A stretch of 64,000 bases of DNA from Agrococcus jenensis (GTDB taxonomy: Bacteria > Actinomycetota > Actinomycetes > Actinomycetales > Microbacteriaceae): NCBI RefSeq assembly GCF_003752465.1, contig NZ_RKHJ01000001.1, positions 558,001-622,000 of the forward strand, in the 5' to 3' direction. Made by a program: the position numbers and the translations under genes. Below are positions 1 to 8,685 of the stretch, piece after piece (the stretch's first letter is position 1; every line of letters starts with the position of its first letter). The notes beneath the pieces were generated by a model that did not search any database, was not told the origin of the DNA, and was given only the letters and a program-made list of their open reading frames with translations.

Positions 1-54
1 CAGCACCTGCCCGATCGTGCCTGCGCCGCCCGTGATCATGACCACCCGACTCAT
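1..54 (-). CDS. Rossmann-fold NAD(P)-dependent oxidoreductase or epimerase, N-terminus only
   Basis: Only the first 18 codons lie in the window; the gene runs off the left edge. They encode a beta strand followed by TGGAGTIG, the glycine-rich dinucleotide loop of short-chain dehydrogenases and NAD-dependent epimerases. The ATG overlaps the TGA of the upstream enolase-family gene (ATGA), so it is the next cistron of the sugar-acid operon. By analogy with other oxidative sugar pathways it could be an aldose or uronate dehydrogenase, or a later oxidation step. The visible part does not decide between these. Confidence 0.7.
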   Translation of the reverse strand, partial: MSRVVMITGGAGTIGQVL

Positions 55-1223
55 CGCGACACCTCCACGCGCTCGAGGGTGTGCGCGGCGATGTGCGCCA
101 TGTCGAGCTCGACGCCGATCCCCGGTCGCTCCGGCAGCGTCACCCAGCCGTCGTCGTCGAGCGGATCGACGAGGGAGGCGAGGTGCGGCGGCAGCCAGTC
201 GTAGTCGGCGTGCGGGTGGAGCAGGCCGCGCTCGTAGAGCTGCGACGTGAACGTCGCTCCGACGACCGCGAGGCTCGCGGCCCCGTTGCCGTGGATCTCG
301 CACGTCATGCCCACGCTCTCTGCCAGGTGGAGCGCCTTGATGGTGGAGGTGATGCCGCCGCCGTTCTGCGGGCCGATGCGCAGGATGTCGACCGCGCCGG
401 CCAGCACCCAGTCGCCGCGCGCGAGGTTGCGGCCGGCGATCGTCTCGGGACCGATGACGGGGATGTCGAGCTGCTCGCTGAGCCACCGGTAGGCGTTGAT
501 GGAGGTCTCCTCCATCGGCTCCTCGAACCAGCGGAACCCGAGCTCCTGGATGCCGCGGCCGACCGCGAGCGCCTGCTGGCGGTCGTACCAGTGGTAGCCG
601 TCGAGCATGAGGTCGATGTCGGGCCCCACCGCCTGCCGCACCGCGGCGCACGCCTCCAGGTCACGCTCGACGCTCGGCGCGAACGACACCGGGGGGAACC
701 AGGTGTGCAGCTTGATCGCCCGGTAGCCCTGCTCGACGAGCGCCACCGCGAAGGCCGCGAAGTCGGCGGGCGTCGCGAGGCCTCCCGGCGTCTCGTCGCC
801 GCACATCGTGCTCGCGTAGGCCTGCACGCGAGGACGAGCACCGCCGAGGAGCCGCCACACCGGTTCGCCGGCACGGTGGCCGATCAGGTCCCACAGCGCC
901 TCGTCGACCACCGCCAGCCGCCGCTCGGCGATGTCGACCGGGTTGCCACGCTGCGCGATCGTGAGCTGCCGCTGCAGCGCCTCGACGGCGACCGCCGGCT
1001 TGCCGAGCAGGGGGCGGAGCATCGACTCCACGATCGCGTCGGGTCGCGCGTTGCGCACGTGCGTCACCACCCGCCCCTCGACGCCGTCCGAGTCGCGCAC
1101 GGTCAGCAGCGCCTCGGTCGCCGGCGCGGCCGGCCCCGGGTGCCGGTGCCCGTTCACGTCGCGGATCGACCTGGTCTCGGTCTCGAAGACCGCGATCTCG
1201 AACGACTCGATGGTCGCCGGCAT
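51..1223 (-). CDS. Mandelate racemase/muconate lactonizing-type enolase superfamily enzyme (putative sugar-acid dehydratase)
   Basis: A 390-residue protein, the usual length for this superfamily. The N-terminal capping domain is followed by a (beta/alpha)8 barrel. Visible barrel landmarks are KLHTW (candidate catalytic Lys), LDGYHWY (first metal-ligand Asp), WFEEPM and GPETIAG (two metal-ligand Glu), and EIHGNG (candidate catalytic His). Members abstract the proton alpha to a carboxylate under Mg2+ and usually dehydrate aldonate or aldarate sugars. Its ATG shares one base with the stop of the binding-protein gene (TGATG), and its own stop overlaps the next gene, so translation is probably coupled. 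Substrate is unknown; the KLHTW subgroup differs from the second family member at 4474-5664. Confidence 0.85.
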   Translation of the reverse strand: MPATIESFEIAVFETETRSIRDVNGHRHPGPAAPATEALLTVRDSDGVEGRVVTHVRNARPDAIVESMLRPLLGKPAVAVEALQRQLTIAQRGNPVDIAERRLAVVDEALWDLIGHRAGEPVWRLLGGARPRVQAYASTMCGDETPGGLATPADFAAFAVALVEQGYRAIKLHTWFPPVSFAPSVERDLEACAAVRQAVGPDIDLMLDGYHWYDRQQALAVGRGIQELGFRWFEEPMEETSINAYRWLSEQLDIPVIGPETIAGRNLARGDWVLAGAVDILRIGPQNGGGITSTIKALHLAESVGMTCEIHGNGAASLAVVGATFTSQLYERGLLHPHADYDWLPPHLASLVDPLDDDGWVTLPERPGIGVELDMAHIAAHTLERVEVSR

Positions 1224-2530
1224 CAGCCCTGCTCCAGGTAGGCCTGCTGCGCCTCCGTCATCTTGTCGGCCCACAGCGTCAGGAAGTCCGCGGGGGCCAG
1301 CTCGCCGAGCAGCACGCGCTGCAGCTCGGGCTCGAGCTCGTTGCGCATGATCGTGCCGTAGTCCGGCAGGTGCGTGGGAGCGGACAGGATCGTGACGCTG
1401 TCGCCCTCGATCCAGTCGCTCGCGGCGCTCACCGACTGCGAGGCGGTGAGCCAGTCGGCGCTGCGCGACTCGAGGTTCGACGGGATCTGCCCGATCGTCT
1501 CGTTCAGCGCGCCGTTCGACGACTCGCTGAGCATGAACTGCAGGAACGCCCACGCCTCCTCCGGGTGCTCCGACTGCTCGTAGATCGCGAACGACGGGAT
1601 GGGGTCGGCGATCACCACGCGGCTGCCGTCCGAGCTCTCGGGGAGCGGCACGGCGGCGAACTGGCCCGGCAGCGCGGCCTCGTGCTCGGGGTACGAGCCG
1701 AGGTTGTGCTGCAGCGTCGCGGCCGAGCCGGAGCCGAAGGCCGCGACCATCTCCGGGTACCCGTACCCGAGGTCGGCCTGGCTCGTCGCCGTGTCGTACA
1801 GCCCGACGTACTGCTCGAACGCCTCGACGTTCGCCGGGTCGTCGATGGTGGAGACGCCCTGCTCGTCGAAGAGCGTCTCGACGCCCGACTGCGCGTACAT
1901 CGCCTGCAGGAACTGGAAGACACCGCCCGCGCCGCCGCGCATCGCGAAGCCGTACTGGCCGGCGTCCGCGTCGGTGAGCTCCGCGGCGCCGGCGTAGAAG
2001 TCGTCCCACGTGGCAGGACCGTCGGGATAGCCGGCGTCCGACCAGAGGTCGGTCCGGTACCAGAAGAGCCCGTTCGTGAGCGTGTACGGCAGCGCGTAGA
2101 GCCCGCCGTCCCGCGCGTCCTGCCGCATCACGTCGATGAGGGCGGGGTCGATCTGCTCGGCGAGCGGCGAGCCCGCGAACTGCTCGTCGAGCGGCAGCAG
2201 CGCCTCCTGCGCGGTGAGGGGTGCCAGGAAGGTGCCGCTCAGCGACGAGATGTCGGGCGCCTCGCCAGAGGCCAGGCTCGTCTGGATCTTCTCGAAGGCA
2301 GAGTCCGACGGCAGGGTCAGGAAGTCGACCGTGATGCCCTCGTTCGCCGCCTCGAACTCCTCGATGAGGGCCTCGTAGGTCTCGGCTCGGGTCGGGTTGC
2401 CGCTGTGGTCCCAGAAGGTCAGCGTGACCGGGCCGTCTTCGCCGGCCGCGGCCGAGCATCCGACCAGGCCGCCCACGAGCGCCGCCGTCGCACTGGCCGC
2501 CACTGCAGCCCTCCACGTTCGCTGTCGCAT
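1223..2530 (-). CDS. ABC transporter sugar-binding lipoprotein
   Basis: 435 residues with a type II signal peptide: a short basic N-terminus, a hydrophobic Ala/Val stretch and the lipobox LVGC, so it should be anchored to the outer face of the membrane. The body matches family 1 extracellular solute-binding proteins (LTFWDHSGN near the start, then EEFEAAN and FWYRTDLW). It should capture a sugar or sugar acid for the two permeases just upstream. A GGGAGA ribosome site lies about six bases before the ATG, and only 25 bases separate it from the permease gene. It is co-transcribed with two enolase-family enzymes, so an acidic or oxidised sugar is a plausible ligand; that is inference. Confidence 0.93.
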   Translation of the reverse strand: MRQRTWRAAVAASATAALVGGLVGCSAAAGEDGPVTLTFWDHSGNPTRAETYEALIEEFEAANEGITVDFLTLPSDSAFEKIQTSLASGEAPDISSLSGTFLAPLTAQEALLPLDEQFAGSPLAEQIDPALIDVMRQDARDGGLYALPYTLTNGLFWYRTDLWSDAGYPDGPATWDDFYAGAAELTDADAGQYGFAMRGGAGGVFQFLQAMYAQSGVETLFDEQGVSTIDDPANVEAFEQYVGLYDTATSQADLGYGYPEMVAAFGSGSAATLQHNLGSYPEHEAALPGQFAAVPLPESSDGSRVVIADPIPSFAIYEQSEHPEEAWAFLQFMLSESSNGALNETIGQIPSNLESRSADWLTASQSVSAASDWIEGDSVTILSAPTHLPDYGTIMRNELEPELQRVLLGELAPADFLTLWADKMTEAQQAYLEQG

Positions 2531-2555
2531 GTCAGTCTCCCTTTCTTGCGGGCTG

Positions 2556-3425
2556 TCAGCCCTTGACGGCCCCGGCCCCGAGGCCCTGGACGAGGTACTT
2601 CTGGATGAAGGCGAAGATGATGATCACCGGCAGCGCCGCGACGATGCCGCCGGCCGCCAGCACGCCGAAGTTCACGCCGAACTCGCCCATGGTGTAGCTG
2701 AGGCCGACGGGCAGCGTGAAGCGCTGCTGGGTCTGGATGAACATGAGCGCGAAGAGGAAGTTGTTCCAGGCGCCGATGAAGCTGAAGGAGCCGACCGCGA
2801 TGATCGCCGGTCCCAGCACCGGCAGCACGGCGAGGCGGAAGGCGTGGAACCGGCTGCAGCCGTCGATCATCGCCGCCTCCTCGAGCTCGAAGGGGATCTT
2901 CGAGATGAACGAGGTCATGAACATGATCGCCAGCGGGAGGCTGAAGACCGTGTCCGCGATCGCGAGGCTGAGCAGGTTGTTGATCAGGCCGAGCGAGTTG
3001 AAGATCTGGAACAGCGGGATGAGCATCATCGCGCCGGGGATGAACTGCGTGCACAGGAGCGCGAGCGTGAACGCGCGCTTGCCCTTGAACCGGTAGCGGG
3101 CCATCGCGTATCCCGACGGCAGCGCGAGGGCGAGGGTCGCGACGGTGGTGAGCACGCCGACCAGCACGCTGTTCCAGAAGAAGAACTCGTAGCCCACCTC
3201 CTGCCAGACGAAGACGAAGTTGTCGAACGTGATGGGGAACGGCAGCCAGCTGTTCGACGACGGCTCGCGGAAGGCGAAGAGCACCACCCAGTAGAAGGGG
3301 ATGATCGTGAACACCGTGTAGAGCGCGAGCGGCAGCGAGATGCGGGCGTGGAAGCTGAACGCCCGCGCGGTGCGGATGCGAGGGGCGACGCGCCGGCGCG
3401 GCGCCTGGAGTGCGGTGACGGCCAT
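2556..3425 (-). CDS. Carbohydrate ABC transporter permease, MalG type
   Basis: 289 residues with about six hydrophobic segments. It carries the cytoplasmic EAA loop (EEAAMIDGCSRFHAF...LP) that docks onto the ATPase subunit, and the C-terminal AVKG typical of MalG-like permeases. A strong AGGAGG lies six bases before the ATG, and the gene starts one base after the stop of its partner permease. The two should form the membrane channel of a CUT1 sugar importer fed by the binding protein at 1223-2530. No ATPase gene is present in this locus. Confidence 0.93.
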   Translation of the reverse strand: MAVTALQAPRRRVAPRIRTARAFSFHARISLPLALYTVFTIIPFYWVVLFAFREPSSNSWLPFPITFDNFVFVWQEVGYEFFFWNSVLVGVLTTVATLALALPSGYAMARYRFKGKRAFTLALLCTQFIPGAMMLIPLFQIFNSLGLINNLLSLAIADTVFSLPLAIMFMTSFISKIPFELEEAAMIDGCSRFHAFRLAVLPVLGPAIIAVGSFSFIGAWNNFLFALMFIQTQQRFTLPVGLSYTMGEFGVNFGVLAAGGIVAALPVIIIFAFIQKYLVQGLGAGAVKG

Positions 3426-3426
3426 G

Positions 3427-4398
3427 TCAGTCCTCCTCGCGCGAGAACGCGGTCAGCTTCAGGTAGACGATCGAGACGATGAGGAGGATGAGGAAGGCGA
3501 AGACCGTGAGCGCCGAGCCGTAGCCGAAGTCGTGCGCCTGCGTGGCCAGCTGGGCCACGTAGAGCGGCAGGGTCGTCGTCATGCCGGCCGGCCCGCCGTT
3601 CGTCATCGTCAGCAGCAGGTCGACGTTGTTGAACTCCCACACCCCGCGGAGCAGGGTCGTGAGGATGATCGCCGTCTTCAGGTGCGGCAGGGTCACGTGC
3701 ATGAAGCGCTTGATGCGGCCGGCGCCGTCGACCGCGGCCGCTTCGTAGAGCTCCTTGGGGGCGCTCTGCAGCTCGGCGAGGAGCATGATCGCGAAGAAGG
3801 GCACACCGCGCCACAGCTCGGCCATCACCACTGCCCAGAACACGCTGTCGGGGTCGACGAGCACTGCCTGCCGGCCGTCGCCGATGCCCAGCTCGGCCAG
3901 CAGGCGGAAGATGCCGGTGCCGGGGTTGTAGACGAGGATCCAGATCGCCGTCGTGAGCACGCCCGAGATCGCCCAGGGCGAGAAGACCAGCGCCCGCCAG
4001 AAGCCGCGACCACGGAACGCCTCGTTGACCACGAGCGCGATGATGAGGCCGAAGACGAGCTGCAGGACCACCTCGACGAGCACCCACTGCGCCGTGAAGC
4101 CGAGCGAGGGCCAGAACTTCGGGTCCTCGAAGAACATGAACCGGAAGTGCTCGAGCCCGATGAACGCGTCGTTCCACGGCTCCGTGAGCTTGCGCTCGAA
4201 CATCGCGTTCCAGAACACGCTGAGCACCGGCGCCACGATGAACGCGGCGCTCAGGATGATCACCGGCGAGAGCAGCAGCCACGGCGCGGCTGAGCGACGC
4301 CAGGTGCGGCGCCGACGCGGCGGGCGCGGCGGCTGGTCCACGGCGGCTGCCGCGACAGGTGCGGCGACACCGAGGTCGTCCGCGATCATTCTCGTCAT
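3427..4398 (-). CDS. Carbohydrate ABC transporter permease, MalF type
   Basis: 323 residues from the ATG at 4398, with a Pro/Arg-rich cytoplasmic tail, six or so membrane segments and an EAA loop (YEAAAVDGAGRIKRF...LP). The frame stays open to a TTG at 4470, but the ATG at 4398 has a GAAGG ribosome site about nine bases upstream and is the better start. It pairs with the MalG-type permease downstream. The 75-base gap to the upstream dehydratase gene contains the short inverted pair AATC-N6-GATT near 4476-4490, which could be a weak operator; this is speculative. Confidence 0.9.
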   Translation of the reverse strand: MTRMIADDLGVAAPVAAAAVDQPPRPPRRRRTWRRSAAPWLLLSPVIILSAAFIVAPVLSVFWNAMFERKLTEPWNDAFIGLEHFRFMFFEDPKFWPSLGFTAQWVLVEVVLQLVFGLIIALVVNEAFRGRGFWRALVFSPWAISGVLTTAIWILVYNPGTGIFRLLAELGIGDGRQAVLVDPDSVFWAVVMAELWRGVPFFAIMLLAELQSAPKELYEAAAVDGAGRIKRFMHVTLPHLKTAIILTTLLRGVWEFNNVDLLLTMTNGGPAGMTTTLPLYVAQLATQAHDFGYGSALTVFAFLILLIVSIVYLKLTAFSREED

Positions 4399-4473
4399 TG
4401 AGTGCGCCTTCGTCGTCGTCGTCGGAGGTTCTTGGGTCTCAGCAAACGCCCGTCGAGCGATGTTGTCCAAGAC

Positions 4474-5664
4474 TTAATCAGCATGGATTGATGCGTGCGA
4501 CGCATCGACGGCTCGCAAGTCCACCGCCCACCGCTCGACATGCCCGCGGTCGACCGCGACGCCGAGACCGGGGGCATCGCCGGAAGCGATCTCGCCGTCG
4601 AGCGGCACCGGCCCACCGAGCAGCGGAGCGTCGACGGCGTCGAACGGCTCACCGGGGCTCGACTCGACGTACCACTCGACGCGCCGCACCGACGGGAGCG
4701 CAGCGGCGACGTGCACGCCCCATGGCGCGCCGGAGAGGTGCGGCGCGAGCTCGATCCCCTCCGGGAGCGCGCGGTGCAGCCGACGCAGCGCGGTGATGCC
4801 GCCGCACCATGCGAGGTCGGGCTGCAGCACGCGCACCCCGGACGGCGGCAGCGCGAGGAGCGCTCGCTCGCTCGTGGCGTGCTCGCCGCTCGCGAGCAGC
4901 ACCTCGCCGAGCGCGGCGGCGATCGCCGAGAGGCCGTCGACATCATCCGGCGGCAGCGGCTCCTCGAGCCACTGCATCCGCGCCTCGCGCAGCGCCGGCG
5001 CGAGGGCCACCGCGAACGGCACGTCGAGGCCCATCCAGCCGTCGACCATGAGGCCGTGGTCGTCGCCGGCGAGCGCGCGCGCGTCCTCGATCTGCGTGAT
5101 GGCGCTCCGGAGGCCGTCGTCGTGCCAGGGGCCCGCCCGCAGGCCGATCTTCGAGGTGCGCAGCCCGAGCGCGCGGTGGTGCTCGATGTCGTTGCCGGTC
5201 GCGTAGACCGGGAGCCTCCGCGGCTCGCCCCCGAGCAGCCGGACCACGGGTGCGCCCGAGAGCCTCCCGAGCAGGTCCCACGCGGCGATGTCGATCGCCG
5301 ATCGGGCCATCGCGGCGAGCCCGTCGCTCCCGTACGGCAGCGTCGCCAGCCGCATCCGCTCCCAGAGCCGCTCGACGCCGTCGGCGTCGGTGATCGGCGT
5401 CCCCATGGCGAGCGGCAGCAGGTGGTCGGCGAGCAGCGCCGCCACCGCCGCTCCGCCTTGCGTGACGGCAAGACCGACCGGCGAGGCGTCGTCCAGGCCA
5501 TCGACGCCGAGCTCGACGAGCACGGTCTCCATCGACCCGTACCAGCTCGCCCGCCTGCCCCGATGGTCGACGAAGCGGTCCATCGGCGCGGTGATCTCGC
5601 TCGAGGCGAGCCTCGTCGGCGCTCGGAGGAGCGTGACGCGGGCGCGGCGGAGCCGCGCGGTCAC
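4474..5664 (-). CDS. L-rhamnonate dehydratase-like enolase superfamily enzyme
   Basis: 396 residues starting at a GTG that overlaps the stop of the lactonase gene (GTGA). Barrel landmarks are SKIGLR (Lys), MVDGWMG (metal Asp), WLEEPLPPDD (metal Glu), SGEHATSE (metal Glu), QPDLAWCGG and LAPHLSG (catalytic His). The spacing and wording of the last four resemble L-rhamnonate and related six-carbon aldonate dehydratases (WLEE...PPDD, GEHEAT, QPDVGWCGG, PHGSS). The reaction would remove water from an aldonate to give a 2-keto-3-deoxy acid. The upstream lactonase would supply the open-chain acid. The exact sugar is not proven. Confidence 0.8.
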   Translation of the reverse strand: MTARLRRARVTLLRAPTRLASSEITAPMDRFVDHRGRRASWYGSMETVLVELGVDGLDDASPVGLAVTQGGAAVAALLADHLLPLAMGTPITDADGVERLWERMRLATLPYGSDGLAAMARSAIDIAAWDLLGRLSGAPVVRLLGGEPRRLPVYATGNDIEHHRALGLRTSKIGLRAGPWHDDGLRSAITQIEDARALAGDDHGLMVDGWMGLDVPFAVALAPALREARMQWLEEPLPPDDVDGLSAIAAALGEVLLASGEHATSERALLALPPSGVRVLQPDLAWCGGITALRRLHRALPEGIELAPHLSGAPWGVHVAAALPSVRRVEWYVESSPGEPFDAVDAPLLGGPVPLDGEIASGDAPGLGVAVDRGHVERWAVDLRAVDASHASIHAD

Positions 5665-6713
5665 CGGGCGACCGCCACCGCGCACGCCGGTGCGGCGTGC
5701 ACGAGCGCGCGCCGCACCGCGCGGATGCCCTCGGCCGCGTTGCCGGGGTCGAGCAGGTCGACGCGGTGCGACCCCATGGCCGCGACGGCGAGGACGTCGA
5801 GCATGGGCAGCACGCCTGCGAAGCGCGGGGTCGCGCCCTCGACGGGCAGCCAGCCGACGACCTCGGGCGCCTGCGCGTCGCGCACGTCGATGACGGCGAC
5901 GGAGTCGTGCCCGCGGTTGGTCACGTACAGCCGATGGCGGCCGGCGTCGAGCGAGATCGCCGCCGCGGCGCTCTCGCCGAACCAGTCCGGGGGGAGCACC
6001 GTGCGCACGTCGATCGGCTCGAGCGCCTCCCCCGCCGGTCCGGAGCGCCGCAGCGTCACGAGGGAGGCGTCGAGCTCGCAGACGAGGTACGCGACGGGAG
6101 CGGTGGGGTGCAGCACGAGGTGCCGGGGCCCAGAGCCGGGGCGGAGGACGGCTGCGATCTCGTGCCTGCCGTCGGCCGCGATGCGGTGCACGACATCCTG
6201 CGCGCGATCGGGGACGAGCAGCGAACCGTCGTCGAGCAGCGTCGCCTGGTGCGGCTCGGCGTCGCTCTGGAGCGCGTTCCGGTGCGTGGCGCCGGGAGCG
6301 GCACCCGCGAGCGGCCACGTCCTGTCGATGCCGGCGAAGGCGCCCTGCTCGTCGAGGGCGACCCGCACCACCGCGCCCTCGGTGAAGCACGAGGCGATGA
6401 GGCTCCGCCCGTCGGGCCCGACCGCGACGTGCGCGGGGTTCATGGCGCCGATGTCGATCTCGTCGACGAGCTGCAGCGTGCCCTCTGCGTCGAGGCGCAC
6501 CGCGCTGAGCGTGCGACGGGCGCTGTGGCTGACGTAGAGCAGCGGCCCTCGCGGTGCGGGCGTGATCCAGGTCGGGTTCTCGAGCGCGAGCACGTCGACG
6601 GGCTCGTCCCCCGCGGCATCGGCGGCGTGCACCGCGAGGCCGCTGGGCGCTCCGTCGGCGTCGCCGTCCGTGAAGCCGCCGAGCACGATCCAGGTCGTGG
6701 GGCTGTCGGTCAC
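5661..6713 (-). CDS. Seven-bladed beta-propeller lactonase (6-phosphogluconolactonase/YbhE-like family)
   Basis: 350 residues, no signal peptide. The repeating blade pattern of lactonase family PF10282 is visible: MNPAHVAVGPDGRSL, EPHQATLLDDGS, SGPRHLVLHPTAPVAYLVCEL and HRLYVTNRGHDSVAVI. I chose the GTG at 6713 because a GGAGG sits exactly six bases before it; the in-frame ATG at 6743 lacks this. Family members hydrolyse sugar lactones or act as isomerase-like propellers. Its tight coupling to a dehydratase suggests it opens an aldonolactone or aldarolactone made by a dehydrogenase, giving the substrate for the dehydratase. Confidence 0.82.
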   Translation of the reverse strand: MTDSPTTWIVLGGFTDGDADGAPSGLAVHAADAAGDEPVDVLALENPTWITPAPRGPLLYVSHSARRTLSAVRLDAEGTLQLVDEIDIGAMNPAHVAVGPDGRSLIASCFTEGAVVRVALDEQGAFAGIDRTWPLAGAAPGATHRNALQSDAEPHQATLLDDGSLLVPDRAQDVVHRIAADGRHEIAAVLRPGSGPRHLVLHPTAPVAYLVCELDASLVTLRRSGPAGEALEPIDVRTVLPPDWFGESAAAAISLDAGRHRLYVTNRGHDSVAVIDVRDAQAPEVVGWLPVEGATPRFAGVLPMLDVLAVAAMGSHRVDLLDPGNAAEGIRAVRRALVHAAPACAVAVAR

Positions 6714-6780
6714 GTGCGTCCTCCGGGCCTCGTCGTCGAGCATCGGCCCCGCAGGGGCATCTCAACCCTAGGCACGGAGG

Positions 6781-6840
6781 GATGCCGCATCGATGCAGAT
6801 GCTCGATGCGTCGATGCGCGGGGCGCATCGACGCCGCATC
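6781..6840. repeat. GATGC/GCATC-rich inverted-repeat cluster
   Basis: Between the lysR stop and the lactonase start, eight copies of GATGC or its complement fall in 60 bases. They include a perfect 12-bp hairpin, GCGTCGATGCGC at 6808-6819 and its complement at 6823-6834 around a GGG loop, and the palindrome GCATCGATGC at 6787-6796. It could terminate the lysR transcript (no T-run follows), attenuate read-through, or be the operator of the operon. Confidence 0.6.
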
Positions 6841-6841
6841 G

Positions 6842-7741
6842 TCAGCCGAGCTGCAGCGGGGCCGCGATCGCCTCCAGCGCGCGCGGCAGCACCGGGTTGC
6901 GCGAGCCGCGGTCCCAGACGGCGGCGATCGTCACCTGCGCCTCGGCGGCGACGCGGCCGGGCAGGTCGAGCTCGAGGAACGTCACCCCATGCGGGCGGAG
7001 GGACTCGGTGGAGCGCGGCACGAGCGCGACCCCGATGGATCGTGCGACGAGCGAGAGCATGCTGAGGATCTGCGCGACGCTGTAGACGGTGCGCACCTGC
7101 CGATCGCCCAGGATCCGCTCGACCTTGCGCAGGAAGTACTCCGACTCCGGCCGCGCGTAGCCGATCATCGGGTGCTCGACGAGCCGGTCGACGCTCACGG
7201 GACGGCCCGCCTCCGCCAGGGGGTGGCGGTCCGGCACGGCGAGCACGAGGTCCTCCCGGAACAGCTCCCGGACGCCGTAGTCCCCCGCCGGCACGGTGCG
7301 CAGCAGCCCGAGGTCGATGGAGCCCCGGTCGATCTCGGTGCGCTGCAGCCCCGAGACGCGTTCTCGCAGGTCGATGTCGACGTCGGGCAGCTGGTCGTGG
7401 ATGCGATCCAGCAGCGGCCCGAGCACCGACAGCGCCGAGGTGGCGGTGAAGCCGATCGTCAGTGTGCCGCGCTCGCCGTGCGCGACGCTCCGCACGGCGG
7501 CCCGCGAGCGGTCGGCGAGGGCGAGGATGTGCCGTGCGCGCTCGAGCAGCTCGACGCCCGCCGCGGTGAGCTCCACCTGTCGGTTGGTGCGGGTGAAGAG
7601 GTGCACGCCGAGCTCGGCCTCGAGCTTCTGGATCTGCCTGCTCAAGGGCGGCTGCGTCATCTGCAACGACTCGGCTGCCCGCCCGAAGTGCAGGTGCTCG
7701 CTCACGGCGACGAAGCCGCGCAGCTGCTCGAGGCTGTACAT
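6842..7741 (-). CDS. LysR-family transcriptional regulator
   Basis: 299 residues. An N-terminal winged helix-turn-helix (MYSLEQLRGFVAVSEHLHFGRAAESLQMTQPPLSRQIQKLE) is followed by a two-lobed effector-binding domain (GTLTIGFTATSALSVLG, then a DLGLLR region). It is the first gene of the leftward sugar-acid cluster and the obvious candidate regulator. The start codon lies six bases after the -10-like hexamer TACAGT, so the mRNA may be leaderless. The effector is probably a pathway intermediate (inference). Confidence 0.93.
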   Translation of the reverse strand: MYSLEQLRGFVAVSEHLHFGRAAESLQMTQPPLSRQIQKLEAELGVHLFTRTNRQVELTAAGVELLERARHILALADRSRAAVRSVAHGERGTLTIGFTATSALSVLGPLLDRIHDQLPDVDIDLRERVSGLQRTEIDRGSIDLGLLRTVPAGDYGVRELFREDLVLAVPDRHPLAEAGRPVSVDRLVEHPMIGYARPESEYFLRKVERILGDRQVRTVYSVAQILSMLSLVARSIGVALVPRSTESLRPHGVTFLELDLPGRVAAEAQVTIAAVWDRGSRNPVLPRALEAIAAPLQLG

Positions 7742-7747
7742 GCCCCG

Positions 7748-7753
7748 ACTGTA
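7748..7753 (-). promoter_or_regulatory. -10 hexamer of leaderless lysR promoter
   Basis: TACAGT, six bases before the ATG at 7741. This spacing puts the transcription start at or next to the start codon. Confidence 0.55.
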
Positions 7754-7820
7754 GCGAGTGGCCGCGACAGGCTTTCAAGGATCGCTCGCTTTCCCGCGCG
7801 ACGGATGCCACCCTCGGAGC

Positions 7821-8522
7821 ATGCACGCCCCGAAGCGCATGGCAGCCGTCGCAGCCGCCGCCGTCGTCCTGGCCGGGCTCGCGGGCTGCGCCCCAACCGG
7901 CCCGGCGACGGCCCCTGCCGGCGACCCGACCCCGGCGCCCGTCGCCACCGCGGCTGCGAGCGCCGCCCCCGCGTCCGGCGTGCTGACGGCGACGTCTCCC
8001 CTGCCTGTGGATGCCTACGTCGCGCAGTTCAGCGCGTCCGACGGCTCGCTCCCCGACGTCGACGCCGTCAACGAGGAGTACCGGGCGGCTGCCGCAGCCT
8101 TCCCGCTCGCGCTCCCCGATGGCTACGCGTGGCCCACCGAGACGTGGCTGCGCGAGGGCCAGAGCGGCGCGTGGCAGCAGGGCAACGGCGTCGCGCAGGC
8201 GTACTTCTTCTGGCAGGCGGCGACGGCCAACGCGGCGTTCGCCGACCACATCCGCGGCAACGACCAGGCCGCCGCCGAGCACCTCGACGCCCTCGAGGCG
8301 GGTCGCAGCGGCCCCGTGGCTGCGATGTTCGTGCAGGACCCGGGCGGCAGCTACGTCTCGCAGGCGATCGCCCCCGCGCGCGAGGGCGGCTGGACGCCCC
8401 TCTACGCACAGGACGTCCAGCCGTTCCGCGAGGCTCCCGCCTACGCTGCCGTCGCCGCTCGGGCCGGGGACCTCGTCGACCTCGGCACGGAGGGCTTCGC
8501 CACGGAGGTCGGCGAGCAGTAG
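7821..8522 (+). CDS. Putative lipoprotein of unknown function
   Basis: 233 residues. The N-terminus has a basic start, an Ala/Val-rich hydrophobic run and the lipobox LAGC, then a Pro/Ala/Thr-rich linker to about residue 55. The mature domain has no family I recognise; it is rich in aromatic and acidic residues (YAWPTETWLREG, QAYFFWQAATA). The ATG at 7821 fits the signal peptide, though its ribosome site is poor (GGAGC directly adjacent); a second ATG at 7839 is possible. It diverges from lysR and precedes another exported protein. Confidence 0.7.
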   Translation: MHAPKRMAAVAAAAVVLAGLAGCAPTGPATAPAGDPTPAPVATAAASAAPASGVLTATSPLPVDAYVAQFSASDGSLPDVDAVNEEYRAAAAAFPLALPDGYAWPTETWLREGQSGAWQQGNGVAQAYFFWQAATANAAFADHIRGNDQAAAEHLDALEAGRSGPVAAMFVQDPGGSYVSQAIAPAREGGWTPLYAQDVQPFREAPAYAAVAARAGDLVDLGTEGFATEVGEQ

Positions 8523-8685
8523 TCGCCGGCGCCGCAGGCGCGCACAAGTGCACTCTTCCGGCGCGGGTCGGCCCGCACTACCGTCAGCCTCGTGGCCCAC
8601 GCCACACTGCGGCGGGGGACGCGTCAAGAGCGCGGACACTGCCGTTCAGAGCTGCGCCGCGCCTGCACCGAGAGGGGACAGGACG

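Noticed and set aside
4399-4470. TTG start at 4470 for the MalF-type permease
   Set aside because: No ribosome site and a non-typical N-terminus; the ATG at 4398 has GAAGG at good distance.
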